Below are positions 44,476 to 52,723 of a stretch of 64,000 nt of DNA, piece after piece. Both the position numbers and the translations under genes were made by a program. Under the pieces are notes generated by a model, which worked only from the letters and a program-made list of their open reading frames with translations, searched no databases and was not told the origin of the DNA. Source of the stretch: Flavobacterium sp. KMS (GTDB lineage Bacteria; Bacteroidota; Bacteroidia; Flavobacteriales; Flavobacteriaceae); contig NZ_JSYP01000017.1 of NCBI RefSeq assembly GCF_000813005.1, forward strand, positions 25,007 through 89,006. The letters run 5' to 3'. Each line of letters begins with the position of its first letter. Positions within the stretch are counted from its first letter, which is position 1.

Positions 44476-44506
44476 AAAAAGCGGAGCTTAAATGGCTCCG
44501 CTTTTT
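44476..44506 (-). terminator. Terminator of the LuxR-regulator gene
   Basis: A perfect 12-bp stem AAAAAGCGGAGC / GCTCCGCTTTTT with a 7-base loop. On the - strand a T-run follows. It lies about 45 bases after the stop of the regulator gene. Confidence 0.88.
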
Positions 44507-44549
44507 AAAATATTTGTACTTAATAAGAGAATAGTACTTATGCTTCTAT

Positions 44550-45197
44550 TTATTTCTCATCATAATAGAGATGAAAAAGCTTTATTAGTTCGGCTAGATT
44601 ATCTACTTCCAGTTTTTCGAAAATCCTGTTTTTATAAGTACTCACAGTAGTTTTCTTTATTTTTAAAATTTCCAGAATTTCCAGATTACCGTACCCTTTC
44701 ACAAATAAGCGTGCTACTTCCATTTCTCTATTCGATAATACTTCTAATGGATTTGTTGGTTTCTTAGTAATATAAGAATCCAGAATTCTGTCTTTAATAT
44801 TCTGGGTCATGTATTTCCCTGAAGAAATCATTGTATTTATCGCCAATTTCATTTCGTCTTCAGAACTTTCTTTGGTTAAATACCCCGATGCCCCAGCATT
44901 TAAATATCGCATGGCATAAATATTCTCCTCTAGAGCCGAGAATATTAATATTTTGACCTCTGGCTGAATTGCCTTAATTTCTGCCAATATATTCAAGCTA
45001 TTACCATCTGGGAAGTTTACATCCAAAATCAATAAATCTATTTTAACCTCTTTTAATATTTTAAAAGTATCGTTAAAAGTAGCTGCCTTATAAACCATAG
45101 CGTTCAAGAATAGTTCTTTAACAATTAAAGTCACCCCTTGACGTACTACGACATGGTCGTCGGCAATTAAAAAACTATAACTATTTGATGAATTCAT
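44550..45197 (-). CDS. LuxR/NarL-type response regulator
   Basis: A 215-residue transcription factor. The receiver domain has Asp13/Asp14 (IADDHVVVRQG), the phospho-acceptor Asp59 (LLILDVNFPDG) and a Lys in GYLTKES. The C-terminal ~65 residues form a NarL helix-turn-helix with LSNREMEVARLFVKGYGNLE and KTTVSTYKNRIFEKLEVDNL. It follows its likely partner kinase by 73 bases on the same strand and is therefore most likely its phosphorylation target. A GTAGTA-N4-TACTAC site lies upstream of the kinase gene and could be its autoregulatory operator. Confidence 0.92.
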   Translation of the reverse strand: MNSSNSYSFLIADDHVVVRQGVTLIVKELFLNAMVYKAATFNDTFKILKEVKIDLLILDVNFPDGNSLNILAEIKAIQPEVKILIFSALEENIYAMRYLNAGASGYLTKESSEDEMKLAINTMISSGKYMTQNIKDRILDSYITKKPTNPLEVLSNREMEVARLFVKGYGNLEILEILKIKKTTVSTYKNRIFEKLEVDNLAELIKLFHLYYDEK

Positions 45198-45270
45198 TGT
45201 TTATAAATTAAATTATTATAAACCCGTTTATACTTCTAAAATACGAAAACTGTATTTATTCTGTTTTATT

Positions 45271-47022
45271 TTAAACTGGGCTTAATATCAAATTAAATAC
45301 AACTTTTGTGCCTTTTCCTTCTTCGCTTTCAATTTTGATTTCTCCATCAAACAATTCGACTATTTCTTTGCATAAATTAAGACCTAAACCTACTCCTAAA
45401 TCATTGATTTTGTTAGATACAGCTCCTTGGTAATATAATTCGAAAATATTTTTTAAATCATGCTCTGGAATACCTGCTCCATTATCCTGAATTTCTATTT
45501 TTAAATTATACTCATAATCCGAACTATTATCAAGATCAATCCCTATAGATATGAGTCCGTTTTCGGTAAACTTATTTGCATTACCCACGATATTATAAAA
45601 AAGCTGATGAATTTTTGTAGCATCAGAGTACACTTCGTAATCGGAATTTAAATTAGAATTTAACTTAATCTTATTCCCTTTGCTTTCTACCAGTGAAGAC
45701 AAAGAATCGATAATTTGATTTATTTCTGATTTTAAATGAAAATTTTTATTCTTTAGCTTAAGCTCATGATTTTCTTCTTTTGAATATTCTAAAATCTGAT
45801 TCGATAATAAAATCAAAGAATTAGTCGTAAACTGAATCGATTTGAACGTATTCTTTATTTCAACATCTTTTATAGAAGAACTGATCTTCTTACTATACAT
45901 AGAAATTATACTTAAAGGTGATCTTATCTCATGGCTAATCATTCCCATGATTCTATTCTTAAAGTTTAAACTCTGGCGTATTTGGTTCTGAGCGATTGTT
46001 AATCTTTTTTCATACTCAAAAGCCATTCTGGTAAAACTAAAAAGTATGATTGAAACGATAAGCATCACAATTATTAATATCAATAATGTATAATTCCTAA
46101 CCGTTATATTTGATTTGTACTGATCCTGTAATTTTTTCTGAGAATCTGCCTGTAGCGTATTAATAGGATTTGTATAGTTAGGCAATATCGTAGCGCTTAA
46201 ATTTAATAATTTGCTATTAAGCTCTGTCAATTTTAAATCTTGATCTCTTAAACTTGAAAATGATTTCTTTAAATTATTAAACTGGTTTTCATAGTATTTA
46301 TTGGTCGTTACAAATACATTTTTTATTTGATCCTCGATACTACCAGAAATAAGTTTATCATTGTATTTCATAGTTACAACAATCTTTAATTGCTCTTTCT
46401 GAATGTCCATTTTACCAGCGAGCGCATCTCCCAATCTCGAGAAAAGTCCTTTTTTGGATACGCTATCAATTTTCATATAAGAATCCGTTTTAATACTATC
46501 CAGGATTTTCTTGTATTCAAACTTTTTAAAGTCTAATAAACTCGCTGCTTCTTTGTTATTTGGATTAGTTTGAAGCGCAATAATGGAGTCAATGGTAGAT
46601 CGCAAAGCCAGAACATCCGATTCGGACTTGCTTTTCTCCATTAACAATTGTTTAAACTCCTGATTATTTGCAGTAACAGCGCTTAGTTTATCAACCAATT
46701 CACCAGTCTTATTTATTGATTCAGCGTATTCTTTTAAAGAGGCTTCGTCTTTATTACTTATATAATTATTATAGTGCTTTTGGGAATTAATAAACGAATC
46801 GTTAACCTCATTCGTAAGTTGTTTTACACTGCCTAAATAGTTTATCGAATCAAAAATCTTCGATACTTTGGCTTCATTAGTCGATTCGTTATACCATATT
46901 ATAACTGCCATGATTTGTAAAAGGATTACAAATGCCAGCAAAGTATAATGAATTACTTTTCTATGTTCGAATTTTAGTTTTGTAAAACCAAATGTATTTT
47001 TTGTCAAGTTCTCTTTAGTCAA
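45271..47022 (-). CDS. Membrane sensor histidine kinase
   Basis: A 583-residue kinase with two membrane segments (about 27-46 and 310-330) bracketing a long helical periplasmic sensor region of about 265 residues. The HisKA phospho-acceptor lies in MGMISHEIRSPLSIISMYSK, His364. The HATPase domain follows with NIVGNANKFTENG (N box), DNGAGIPEHD and GVGLGLNLCKEIVELFDGEI (G boxes). Start is TTG at 47022; an in-frame stop immediately upstream excludes a longer protein and the next Met is inside the first membrane segment. It precedes the LuxR regulator gene, forming a two-component operon. The signal sensed is unknown. Confidence 0.93.
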   Translation of the reverse strand: MTKENLTKNTFGFTKLKFEHRKVIHYTLLAFVILLQIMAVIIWYNESTNEAKVSKIFDSINYLGSVKQLTNEVNDSFINSQKHYNNYISNKDEASLKEYAESINKTGELVDKLSAVTANNQEFKQLLMEKSKSESDVLALRSTIDSIIALQTNPNNKEAASLLDFKKFEYKKILDSIKTDSYMKIDSVSKKGLFSRLGDALAGKMDIQKEQLKIVVTMKYNDKLISGSIEDQIKNVFVTTNKYYENQFNNLKKSFSSLRDQDLKLTELNSKLLNLSATILPNYTNPINTLQADSQKKLQDQYKSNITVRNYTLLILIIVMLIVSIILFSFTRMAFEYEKRLTIAQNQIRQSLNFKNRIMGMISHEIRSPLSIISMYSKKISSSIKDVEIKNTFKSIQFTTNSLILLSNQILEYSKEENHELKLKNKNFHLKSEINQIIDSLSSLVESKGNKIKLNSNLNSDYEVYSDATKIHQLFYNIVGNANKFTENGLISIGIDLDNSSDYEYNLKIEIQDNGAGIPEHDLKNIFELYYQGAVSNKINDLGVGLGLNLCKEIVELFDGEIKIESEEGKGTKVVFNLILSPV

Positions 47023-47101
47023 AATTTATACTGTATTAAGGTTAAAAAATGAACTAATAAAAATATTAACTCATAATAACTGCTTTGATATAGGTTCTGA
47101 A

Positions 47102-47117
47102 GTAGTATATGTACTAC
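47102..47117. promoter_or_regulatory. GTAGTA-N4-TACTAC dyad upstream of the kinase/regulator operon
   Basis: GTAGTA-TATG-TACTAC is a perfect 6+6 dyad with a 4-base spacer, 80 bases before the kinase start. Its hexamers and spacing are identical to the site at 21488-21503 upstream of the siderophore decarboxylase. It is a good candidate for the response regulator's own binding site. Confidence 0.55.
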
Positions 47118-47417
47118 ATTTTTTAAATAGTTATTGTTTTTAAAATATTAAAATCTGTGTTACCAATTAAAGATAAAATAGGTTTAATTGGTGTCAATGT
47201 TTTTTTTGAAAAAAAATTAATACTAAACTAAAACAAGAACACGCATTTAAAAGAGATTTGGGGAAGTCTTTTAACTAAATATAAAAACCAATATGTTCAT
47301 ACAATTTACATATTTTAATTATTTTTTAGAAATATATTTTCTTTTTTTATGAAAGAATATTTTGCAAAAATAACTTGCTAGAATTTATCAATATGTAGAA
47401 CATCGGATAGTCATACT

Positions 47418-47433
47418 CTAGAACTTGTTCTAC
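47418..47433. promoter_or_regulatory. Related dyad CTAGAA-N4-TTCTAC
   Basis: CTAGAA-CTTG-TTCTAC has the same length and spacing as the GTAGTA-N4-TACTAC sites and contains the perfect 14-base dyad TAGAACTTGTTCTA apart from its centre. It lies midway between divergent genes and shares CTTG and flanks with 44137-44152. Confidence 0.35.
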
Positions 47434-47673
47434 AAGTTAGCGATTTTTATTATACAAATATAAGTTTTAATATAAATGTGAATCGCAAAAATCGAGTTTG
47501 TTGCCTTTATATAATCAAACTTAATGATTCTTAAATCACTTACAGAGTTGTAAAAACAACTATTAGTTTAGATTATTTGTACAATTCTGTTGATTGAATT
47601 TTATTACATAATCACCAATAAAAGTCGATTTAGATGAAAAATCCAAAATAAAACTTAATATATGTGTCTGATT

Positions 47674-47704
47674 TTGGTATATATGCAAGATTAAGGTATT
47701 TTTG
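47674..47704 (+). promoter_or_regulatory. Promoter of the GNAT gene, which fixes its start codon
   Basis: TTG (47674-47676) and TATTTTTG (47697-47704) are 20 bases apart, matching the flavobacterial consensus. Transcription would start near 47711, after an upstream in-frame ATG at 47664, so the ATG at 47727 is the likely start. Confidence 0.6.
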
Positions 47705-47726
47705 CAAAAACGAAAATGAAAAGGTG

Positions 47727-48284
47727 ATGATTATAAGAAAAGCAACTATAAAGGATTCCGAAAGTATTGCAACCTATTTACTATTAGCAATGGAGGATAT
47801 CGTTTATAAATTTATTGGTGAAGAAAACTACAATAAAGCAAAAGACTTTTTGCTACACTTTATAGCAAAGGAAAATAATCAATACTCTTATCAAAATTGT
47901 TTTGTTGCCGTAGATGACAACGAGATTGTTGCTGCTGTAAATATATATGATGGTGCAAAATTAAACCTACTAAGAGAACCTATCGTACAATACGTTAGAA
48001 CTCATTACAACAAAAATTTTAATCCTGAAGACGAAACTCAAAAAGGAGAATATTATATTGACACGTTAGGAGTTGATCCTAAGTGCCAGGGAAAAGGTAT
48101 TGGATCTAAAATTTTACAGTTTTTGATTGATGAATATGTAAATAAAAATCAACAAACTTTAGGATTACTTGTAGATGAAGCAAATCCTCATGCTAAAAAA
48201 TTATACTTAAAACTAGGTTTTAAACCTGTTGGGAACAAAACCCTGATTGGAAAGAAAATGGAGCACCTCCAGATAAAAGGCTAA
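47727..48284 (+). CDS. GNAT N-acetyltransferase
   Basis: A 185-residue cytoplasmic acetyltransferase. MIIRKATIKDSESIATYLLL is a typical GNAT N-terminus. The acetyl-CoA loop is GVDPKCQGKGIGSKILQFLI (Q/R-x-x-G-x-G). It is followed by LGLLVDEANPHAKKLYLKLG, the last conserved motif. The start at 47727 is chosen because the upstream ATG at 47664 lies before the predicted transcript start; the AAGGTG before it could serve as a weak ribosome site. It is divergent from the kinase operon and has no partner genes. Substrate unknown. Confidence 0.88.
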   Translation: MIIRKATIKDSESIATYLLLAMEDIVYKFIGEENYNKAKDFLLHFIAKENNQYSYQNCFVAVDDNEIVAAVNIYDGAKLNLLREPIVQYVRTHYNKNFNPEDETQKGEYYIDTLGVDPKCQGKGIGSKILQFLIDEYVNKNQQTLGLLVDEANPHAKKLYLKLGFKPVGNKTLIGKKMEHLQIKG

Positions 48285-48358
48285 ACAATAGATAGATTTA
48301 GCTGATATATTGATAAATACGTTTTATAAACCCCTAATAAGACGAAGAAGAAAAGAAT

Positions 48359-48366
48359 TATCTTTG
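48359..48366 (+). promoter_or_regulatory. Candidate -7 element for the LytS-like kinase
   Basis: TATCTTTG fits the TAnnTTTG consensus 66 bases before the TTG start of the kinase. No TTG occurs at the expected spacing upstream, so support is partial. Confidence 0.4.
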
Positions 48367-48431
48367 CAAAAAATTAATAATACCACATTATAATAAGGAC
48401 TTTTATATTCCTTATTTTTTAAAGAATACCA

Positions 48432-49994
48432 TTGAATTTTAAATTAAAAAATAGCCTTTCTGGGCGTAACTTCTTTATTTTAGGAATTGTTTTCGTAGTC
48501 GTTACATTGCTTTCTATTTATATATTAAGTAGTTTAATAACACAAATATCCGAAAAATCAAATTCTACCAACGCGCTACGTAGCTTTATAAAAAAGCAAG
48601 AAGTTCTAGCGTTGGAGTTTTCACGTTTTCTTGAAATCGAGAAAGAAATAAAGCAGATTATTAAAATTAGCACTCCTAATAATTTATCAAATAATTTAAA
48701 CGTTTTAAGTACAATACATGCCAATCAGAATCTTGTAAAAAACAATTGGTTCCAGATAAACAATGGAAAAATAGAATTTAGAACCTCTAATAAGAACGCT
48801 GATTTAAGAACGGATATCAGTGATTTCATTGCTAAAAACGGTGATAAAGATAAATTTAATTGTATCCTTAAAGATGGACAAAACATTTTTTGGCGTATTT
48901 ATTTTAAAGCTAATGCAGCAAATGGCGAAGTAGTACGCTATGGTTATGATATTGATTTAAAAGCATTGCGATTCTATTTTTCAACCGTAGATCAATTGGC
49001 AGAAAATTATGCTTTTGTATTTGATAAAGAAGGAACTATACTTTATCACCCCGAAATTAAATTTATAAAGCAGAATGTTTTTAAAATAACCGATGTAGTA
49101 CCATCAGATACAATCTTTATTCCTAAGATAGATTTCACAAAAAAAATAGGCCTTTCTGAATATTTAAAATTAGACATTGTTAGATACACAAAACGTTTAA
49201 ATGTAGCAGGTACAAATTGGTACGTTTGTGTCAATTTCCCAGAAAACATTGCAAATGAAGATGTAGATGCTATAAAAAAATATGCGTCATTAATTTACTT
49301 TATAACTACAGCAATCTTACTTATATTCTTTTATTTATTTGCGCTTTTTACCCGCAAAAGCTTTCAGGAAAAAGAAGACCTAGCCAAAGAAAAAAATAAA
49401 TTAAGTTTAGAAAATGAAAAGATAAAGAAAGAAAAAGCATTGATTCAGTTGCACCAATTAAAGGAGCAAATTAATCCTCATTTTTTATTTAATTCCCTGA
49501 ATTCCCTTTATATGCTTATTGAAAGTAATACTGGTGTAGCACGCAAGTTTACTTTAAATCTTTCTAAAATTTATCGGTATTTAATAAATCCCCCTGAGCA
49601 AAATATTGTTACGCTAAAAGAAGAACTTCTATTTATCGAGAAGTATATCTTTTTACAACAAACCAGATATAAAGACGAATTTAACTTTATGATAACAATC
49701 GAAGACAATAGTGTTTTATCAAAAAAAGTACCCTACTTAGCTTTTCAGATTGCGATAGAAAACGCTATCAAACACAACATTGCTTCAGATGAAAATCCGT
49801 TAAATATAACAATTACCATCCAGGAAAATAAGGTGGTCATTACCAATAATCTAAACGAAAAACAAAACTTCGGGAAGGAGTCTAAGTTTGGTCATAAGTA
49901 CTTACAAAGTATTTACAACTACTATTCTAAAACCGATTTTGAGACGTTTAAAAGAGACGGTTTTTTTGTCTGTATTTTACCCTTAATTGAATAA
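48432..49994 (+). CDS. LytS/YehU-type membrane sensor histidine kinase
   Basis: A 520-residue kinase. A membrane segment (about 12-34) is followed by a periplasmic Cache-like sensor (about 40-278), a second membrane segment (about 282-303), a coiled coil (about 308-340, rich in KEKNKLSLENEKIKKEKA), then the LytS-type HisKA region LHQLKEQINPHFLFNSLNSL with His350, and a HATPase with AIENAIKHNI. The start is TTG at 48432, since no ATG lies near. It begins a group of genes (protease, SusC, SusD) that ends in a LytTR response regulator, the usual partner for this kinase type. So it probably senses a product of uptake or proteolysis. Confidence 0.92.
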   Translation: MNFKLKNSLSGRNFFILGIVFVVVTLLSIYILSSLITQISEKSNSTNALRSFIKKQEVLALEFSRFLEIEKEIKQIIKISTPNNLSNNLNVLSTIHANQNLVKNNWFQINNGKIEFRTSNKNADLRTDISDFIAKNGDKDKFNCILKDGQNIFWRIYFKANAANGEVVRYGYDIDLKALRFYFSTVDQLAENYAFVFDKEGTILYHPEIKFIKQNVFKITDVVPSDTIFIPKIDFTKKIGLSEYLKLDIVRYTKRLNVAGTNWYVCVNFPENIANEDVDAIKKYASLIYFITTAILLIFFYLFALFTRKSFQEKEDLAKEKNKLSLENEKIKKEKALIQLHQLKEQINPHFLFNSLNSLYMLIESNTGVARKFTLNLSKIYRYLINPPEQNIVTLKEELLFIEKYIFLQQTRYKDEFNFMITIEDNSVLSKKVPYLAFQIAIENAIKHNIASDENPLNITITIQENKVVITNNLNEKQNFGKESKFGHKYLQSIYNYYSKTDFETFKRDGFFVCILPLIE

Positions 49995-50098
49995 AAAAAG
50001 CATTCACTCCCGAAAAAAAGCCACTCACTCCATTTTGTTTTTTTTAACGTAATGGATGCAATATTTTAGGCGAAAAATTAACCTAAACTTAACTTCAA

Positions 50099-52696
50099 AT
50101 GAGGGAAAAGGCATTATTGAAATATTTAAAAAACACATTTATTCTACTATTATTAATTAATAGTACTACAATTATTGCGCAGAAAAAAGATAAAAAAAGT
50201 AAAGAAAACAAAACTGAACAAGCAAAGGATTCTACAAGCAACAAAAAAGGAAAAAAATATGATGATCTTTTAAAAGGCGCAACCGTTAAAAAAGGATTAT
50301 TTAACATTATACAAGCTAAAACTGATCTTTATCTAGAAATAAATGATTCTCTTTTTCAGAGAGAATTTCTTGTGGTAAATAAGATTTCTAATGTCCCAAT
50401 GCAAGTTAATGAGGCTGGATTAAATAAAGGAATGAATTATGAAAACAAGATCATAACTTTTCATAAAGATCTTATTGCCAAAAAGGTATGGGTAAAATCA
50501 TCTGTTCCTAATGTTTCATCTCCAGTAGGTGATGCAATAACGGCATCTGTAAATAATAACTTCTCTGAGTCTATTATAGAAGTTTTTGATATCGAGACAA
50601 AAAACAATGATTCGACTTCGATTGTAATCAAAGCAAATAAAGTTTTTGACGGAAAACAAAAAAGTTTCAATGATGTTTTAAGCAACATTGGCTTTGGTGG
50701 ATCTGTAAAATCGGAACTATCATATATAGAATACGCAAAATCGTTCCCAAAAAATATAGTTGTTAAGTCGCAACTTACTACTTCTGTAAGCGAAGGTGGT
50801 GGTCCTGCCCTATCGGTTACAATTGGGGTAACTAGTAACATTATATTATTAGACAAAGTTCCTATGCAACCTCGTTTTTCGGATAGACGTGTTGGGTATT
50901 TTACCGAAAAGCACTGGTATTTTAGCGATGATCAGCATGCAATGCGTGAGAAAGAATTAATAACACGATGGAGATTAGAGCCTAAAAAAGAAGATATCGA
51001 GAAGTACCGTAAAGGAGAATTGGTTGAACCAAAAAAACAAATCGTTTACTATATCGACCCTTCGACACCTAAACAATGGCGTTCTTATATTATAGAAGGT
51101 GTTCGTGACTGGCAAATAGCTTTTGAAAAAGCAGGTTTTAAAAATGCTGTTATTGCAAAAGAGCCTACTGCTGAAGATACCGATTTTGATATCGACGATG
51201 TACGTTACTCGGTTATTACTTATGTAGCTTCTCCAAAATCGAATGCGATGGGACCTGCAGTTGTAGATCCTAGAAGTGGTGAAATAATCGAATCAGACAT
51301 TATATGGTGGCATAACGTTATGACATCTTTGCACAGCTGGATGCGTATACAAACAGGTATTATTGATCCTAAAGCCAGAGGAAACAAATTTAGCGACGAA
51401 CATATGGGAGAAGCTATCCGTTTTGTATCCTCTCATGAAGTAGGACATACTTTTGGTTTAAAACACAATATGGGTTCTTCATTTGCTTATGATGTAGAAT
51501 CGCTACGTTCTAAAGATTTCACAGCAAAAATGGGTGGAACTGCTCCATCAATCATGGATTATGCTCGTTACAATTATATTGCTCAACCAGAAGATCACGT
51601 AGAGGCTATTACACCAAAAATTGGTGAGTATGATAAATACGCTATCGAATGGGGATACAGATGGTATGGTGACGAAAAAGAAGAGCACACGGCTTTAAAT
51701 GGTCTTATCTCTAAACATCAAAATGATCCTCTTTATTTTTATGGAGAACAACAAGACGAAATAATTGACCCACGTTCTCAATCAGAAGATTTAGGAAATG
51801 ATGCAATGAAAGCGAGTGAGTACGGACTTAAAAACTTAAAACGTGTTGTAAATAATATCCTTGACTGGACGTATGATAAAGATGAATCTTACTACGAGAC
51901 TGGTAAACTTTATATTGGTACTATTGGTCAATGGCAACTTTATAACAGACATGTATTAAGCAATCTTGGAGGTATTTATCTTAATACAACTGTACACGGA
52001 GATAACAAAGCTAGTTATGTAGCTGTTCCTGCTACTATCCAGAAAAGAGCTGTAGCGTATTTATTAAAAAACAGTATTGCAATTCCTGAATGGTTGTTTT
52101 TTAACCCAATTCTGGATAAAACAAATGCATTAAAAGATTCTCCACTTGGTCCTTATGAGTATACACCTTATACCCTGGCGAGAGAATTACAATACAGTAC
52201 TTTATATAGTATGCTTAGTGATGATCGTTTGTTACGAATTACCGAAAATGAATTGTATCAGCGTAATGAAGCTAAAGAAAACGTATTTACTGTAACGCAA
52301 TTATTTAAAACATTACGTCAGAATATTTTTGCTCCAACGATCCAAAATAAATCATTAACGATTATGGAACGTATGACACAAAAGAATTATATCGATGTGC
52401 TTATTGTTTCTACAAACAAACTTTTTGAGAAAACAGACGGCAAAAAGATAATCGAAATACAAGATAATTTAAACATGCCTCATTTATGTAATCAGCTAGA
52501 TGAATCAAGAATGGCACGTAATATCAATCAATCTTCTCTTAAAAGAGTTTCGGAAGTTACATCTGATAAAAAAGGAGAATTAAAACAAATTTTACAATTA
52601 TTAAGAACTAAGAAAAATATTGGAAATCAGGAAACACAAAACCATTATTTTGATTTGATTCAACGAATAGAGAAAGCTTTAAATACCACACTATAA
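50099..52696 (+). CDS. Secreted zinc metalloprotease (DUF5117/DUF5118 type)
   Basis: An 865-residue secreted protease of a Bacteroidota-specific family. Residues 1-28 are a signal peptide (LLLLINSTTIIAQ). A basic, low-complexity spacer (KKDKKSKENKTEQAKD) follows. The zinc motif is FVSSHEVGHTFGLKHNM with His446, Glu447, His450 and His456, i.e. HExxHxxGxxH. Upstream, HAMREKELITRWRLEPKKED, KQWRSYIIEGVRDWQIAFEK and SDIIWWHNVMTSLHSWMRIQ are landmark blocks. A Met-turn SIMDYARYNYIAQPEDH follows. It lies 105 bases after the kinase and 27 bases before susC, so it probably supplies the peptides that SusCD takes up. Exact substrate unknown. Confidence 0.9.
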   Translation: MREKALLKYLKNTFILLLLINSTTIIAQKKDKKSKENKTEQAKDSTSNKKGKKYDDLLKGATVKKGLFNIIQAKTDLYLEINDSLFQREFLVVNKISNVPMQVNEAGLNKGMNYENKIITFHKDLIAKKVWVKSSVPNVSSPVGDAITASVNNNFSESIIEVFDIETKNNDSTSIVIKANKVFDGKQKSFNDVLSNIGFGGSVKSELSYIEYAKSFPKNIVVKSQLTTSVSEGGGPALSVTIGVTSNIILLDKVPMQPRFSDRRVGYFTEKHWYFSDDQHAMREKELITRWRLEPKKEDIEKYRKGELVEPKKQIVYYIDPSTPKQWRSYIIEGVRDWQIAFEKAGFKNAVIAKEPTAEDTDFDIDDVRYSVITYVASPKSNAMGPAVVDPRSGEIIESDIIWWHNVMTSLHSWMRIQTGIIDPKARGNKFSDEHMGEAIRFVSSHEVGHTFGLKHNMGSSFAYDVESLRSKDFTAKMGGTAPSIMDYARYNYIAQPEDHVEAITPKIGEYDKYAIEWGYRWYGDEKEEHTALNGLISKHQNDPLYFYGEQQDEIIDPRSQSEDLGNDAMKASEYGLKNLKRVVNNILDWTYDKDESYYETGKLYIGTIGQWQLYNRHVLSNLGGIYLNTTVHGDNKASYVAVPATIQKRAVAYLLKNSIAIPEWLFFNPILDKTNALKDSPLGPYEYTPYTLARELQYSTLYSMLSDDRLLRITENELYQRNEAKENVFTVTQLFKTLRQNIFAPTIQNKSLTIMERMTQKNYIDVLIVSTNKLFEKTDGKKIIEIQDNLNMPHLCNQLDESRMARNINQSSLKRVSEVTSDKKGELKQILQLLRTKKNIGNQETQNHYFDLIQRIEKALNTTL

Positions 52697-52723
52697 ATCT
52701 TTTATCCTAATTAAAAACCAGAA

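Larger units (their letters stand above)
47023..47673. other. Divergent control region between kinase operon and acetyltransferase
   Basis: Most of a 704-base gap between divergent genes. No small gene is visible. It holds two dyads of the TAGTA/TACTA type (47102-47117 and 47418-47433) and an otherwise AT-rich sequence. Confidence 0.55.

Noticed and set aside
47664..47726. 21-codon N-terminal extension of the GNAT protein
   Set aside because: A well-spaced promoter places the transcript start after this ATG, and MIIRKATIKD is a standard GNAT beginning.
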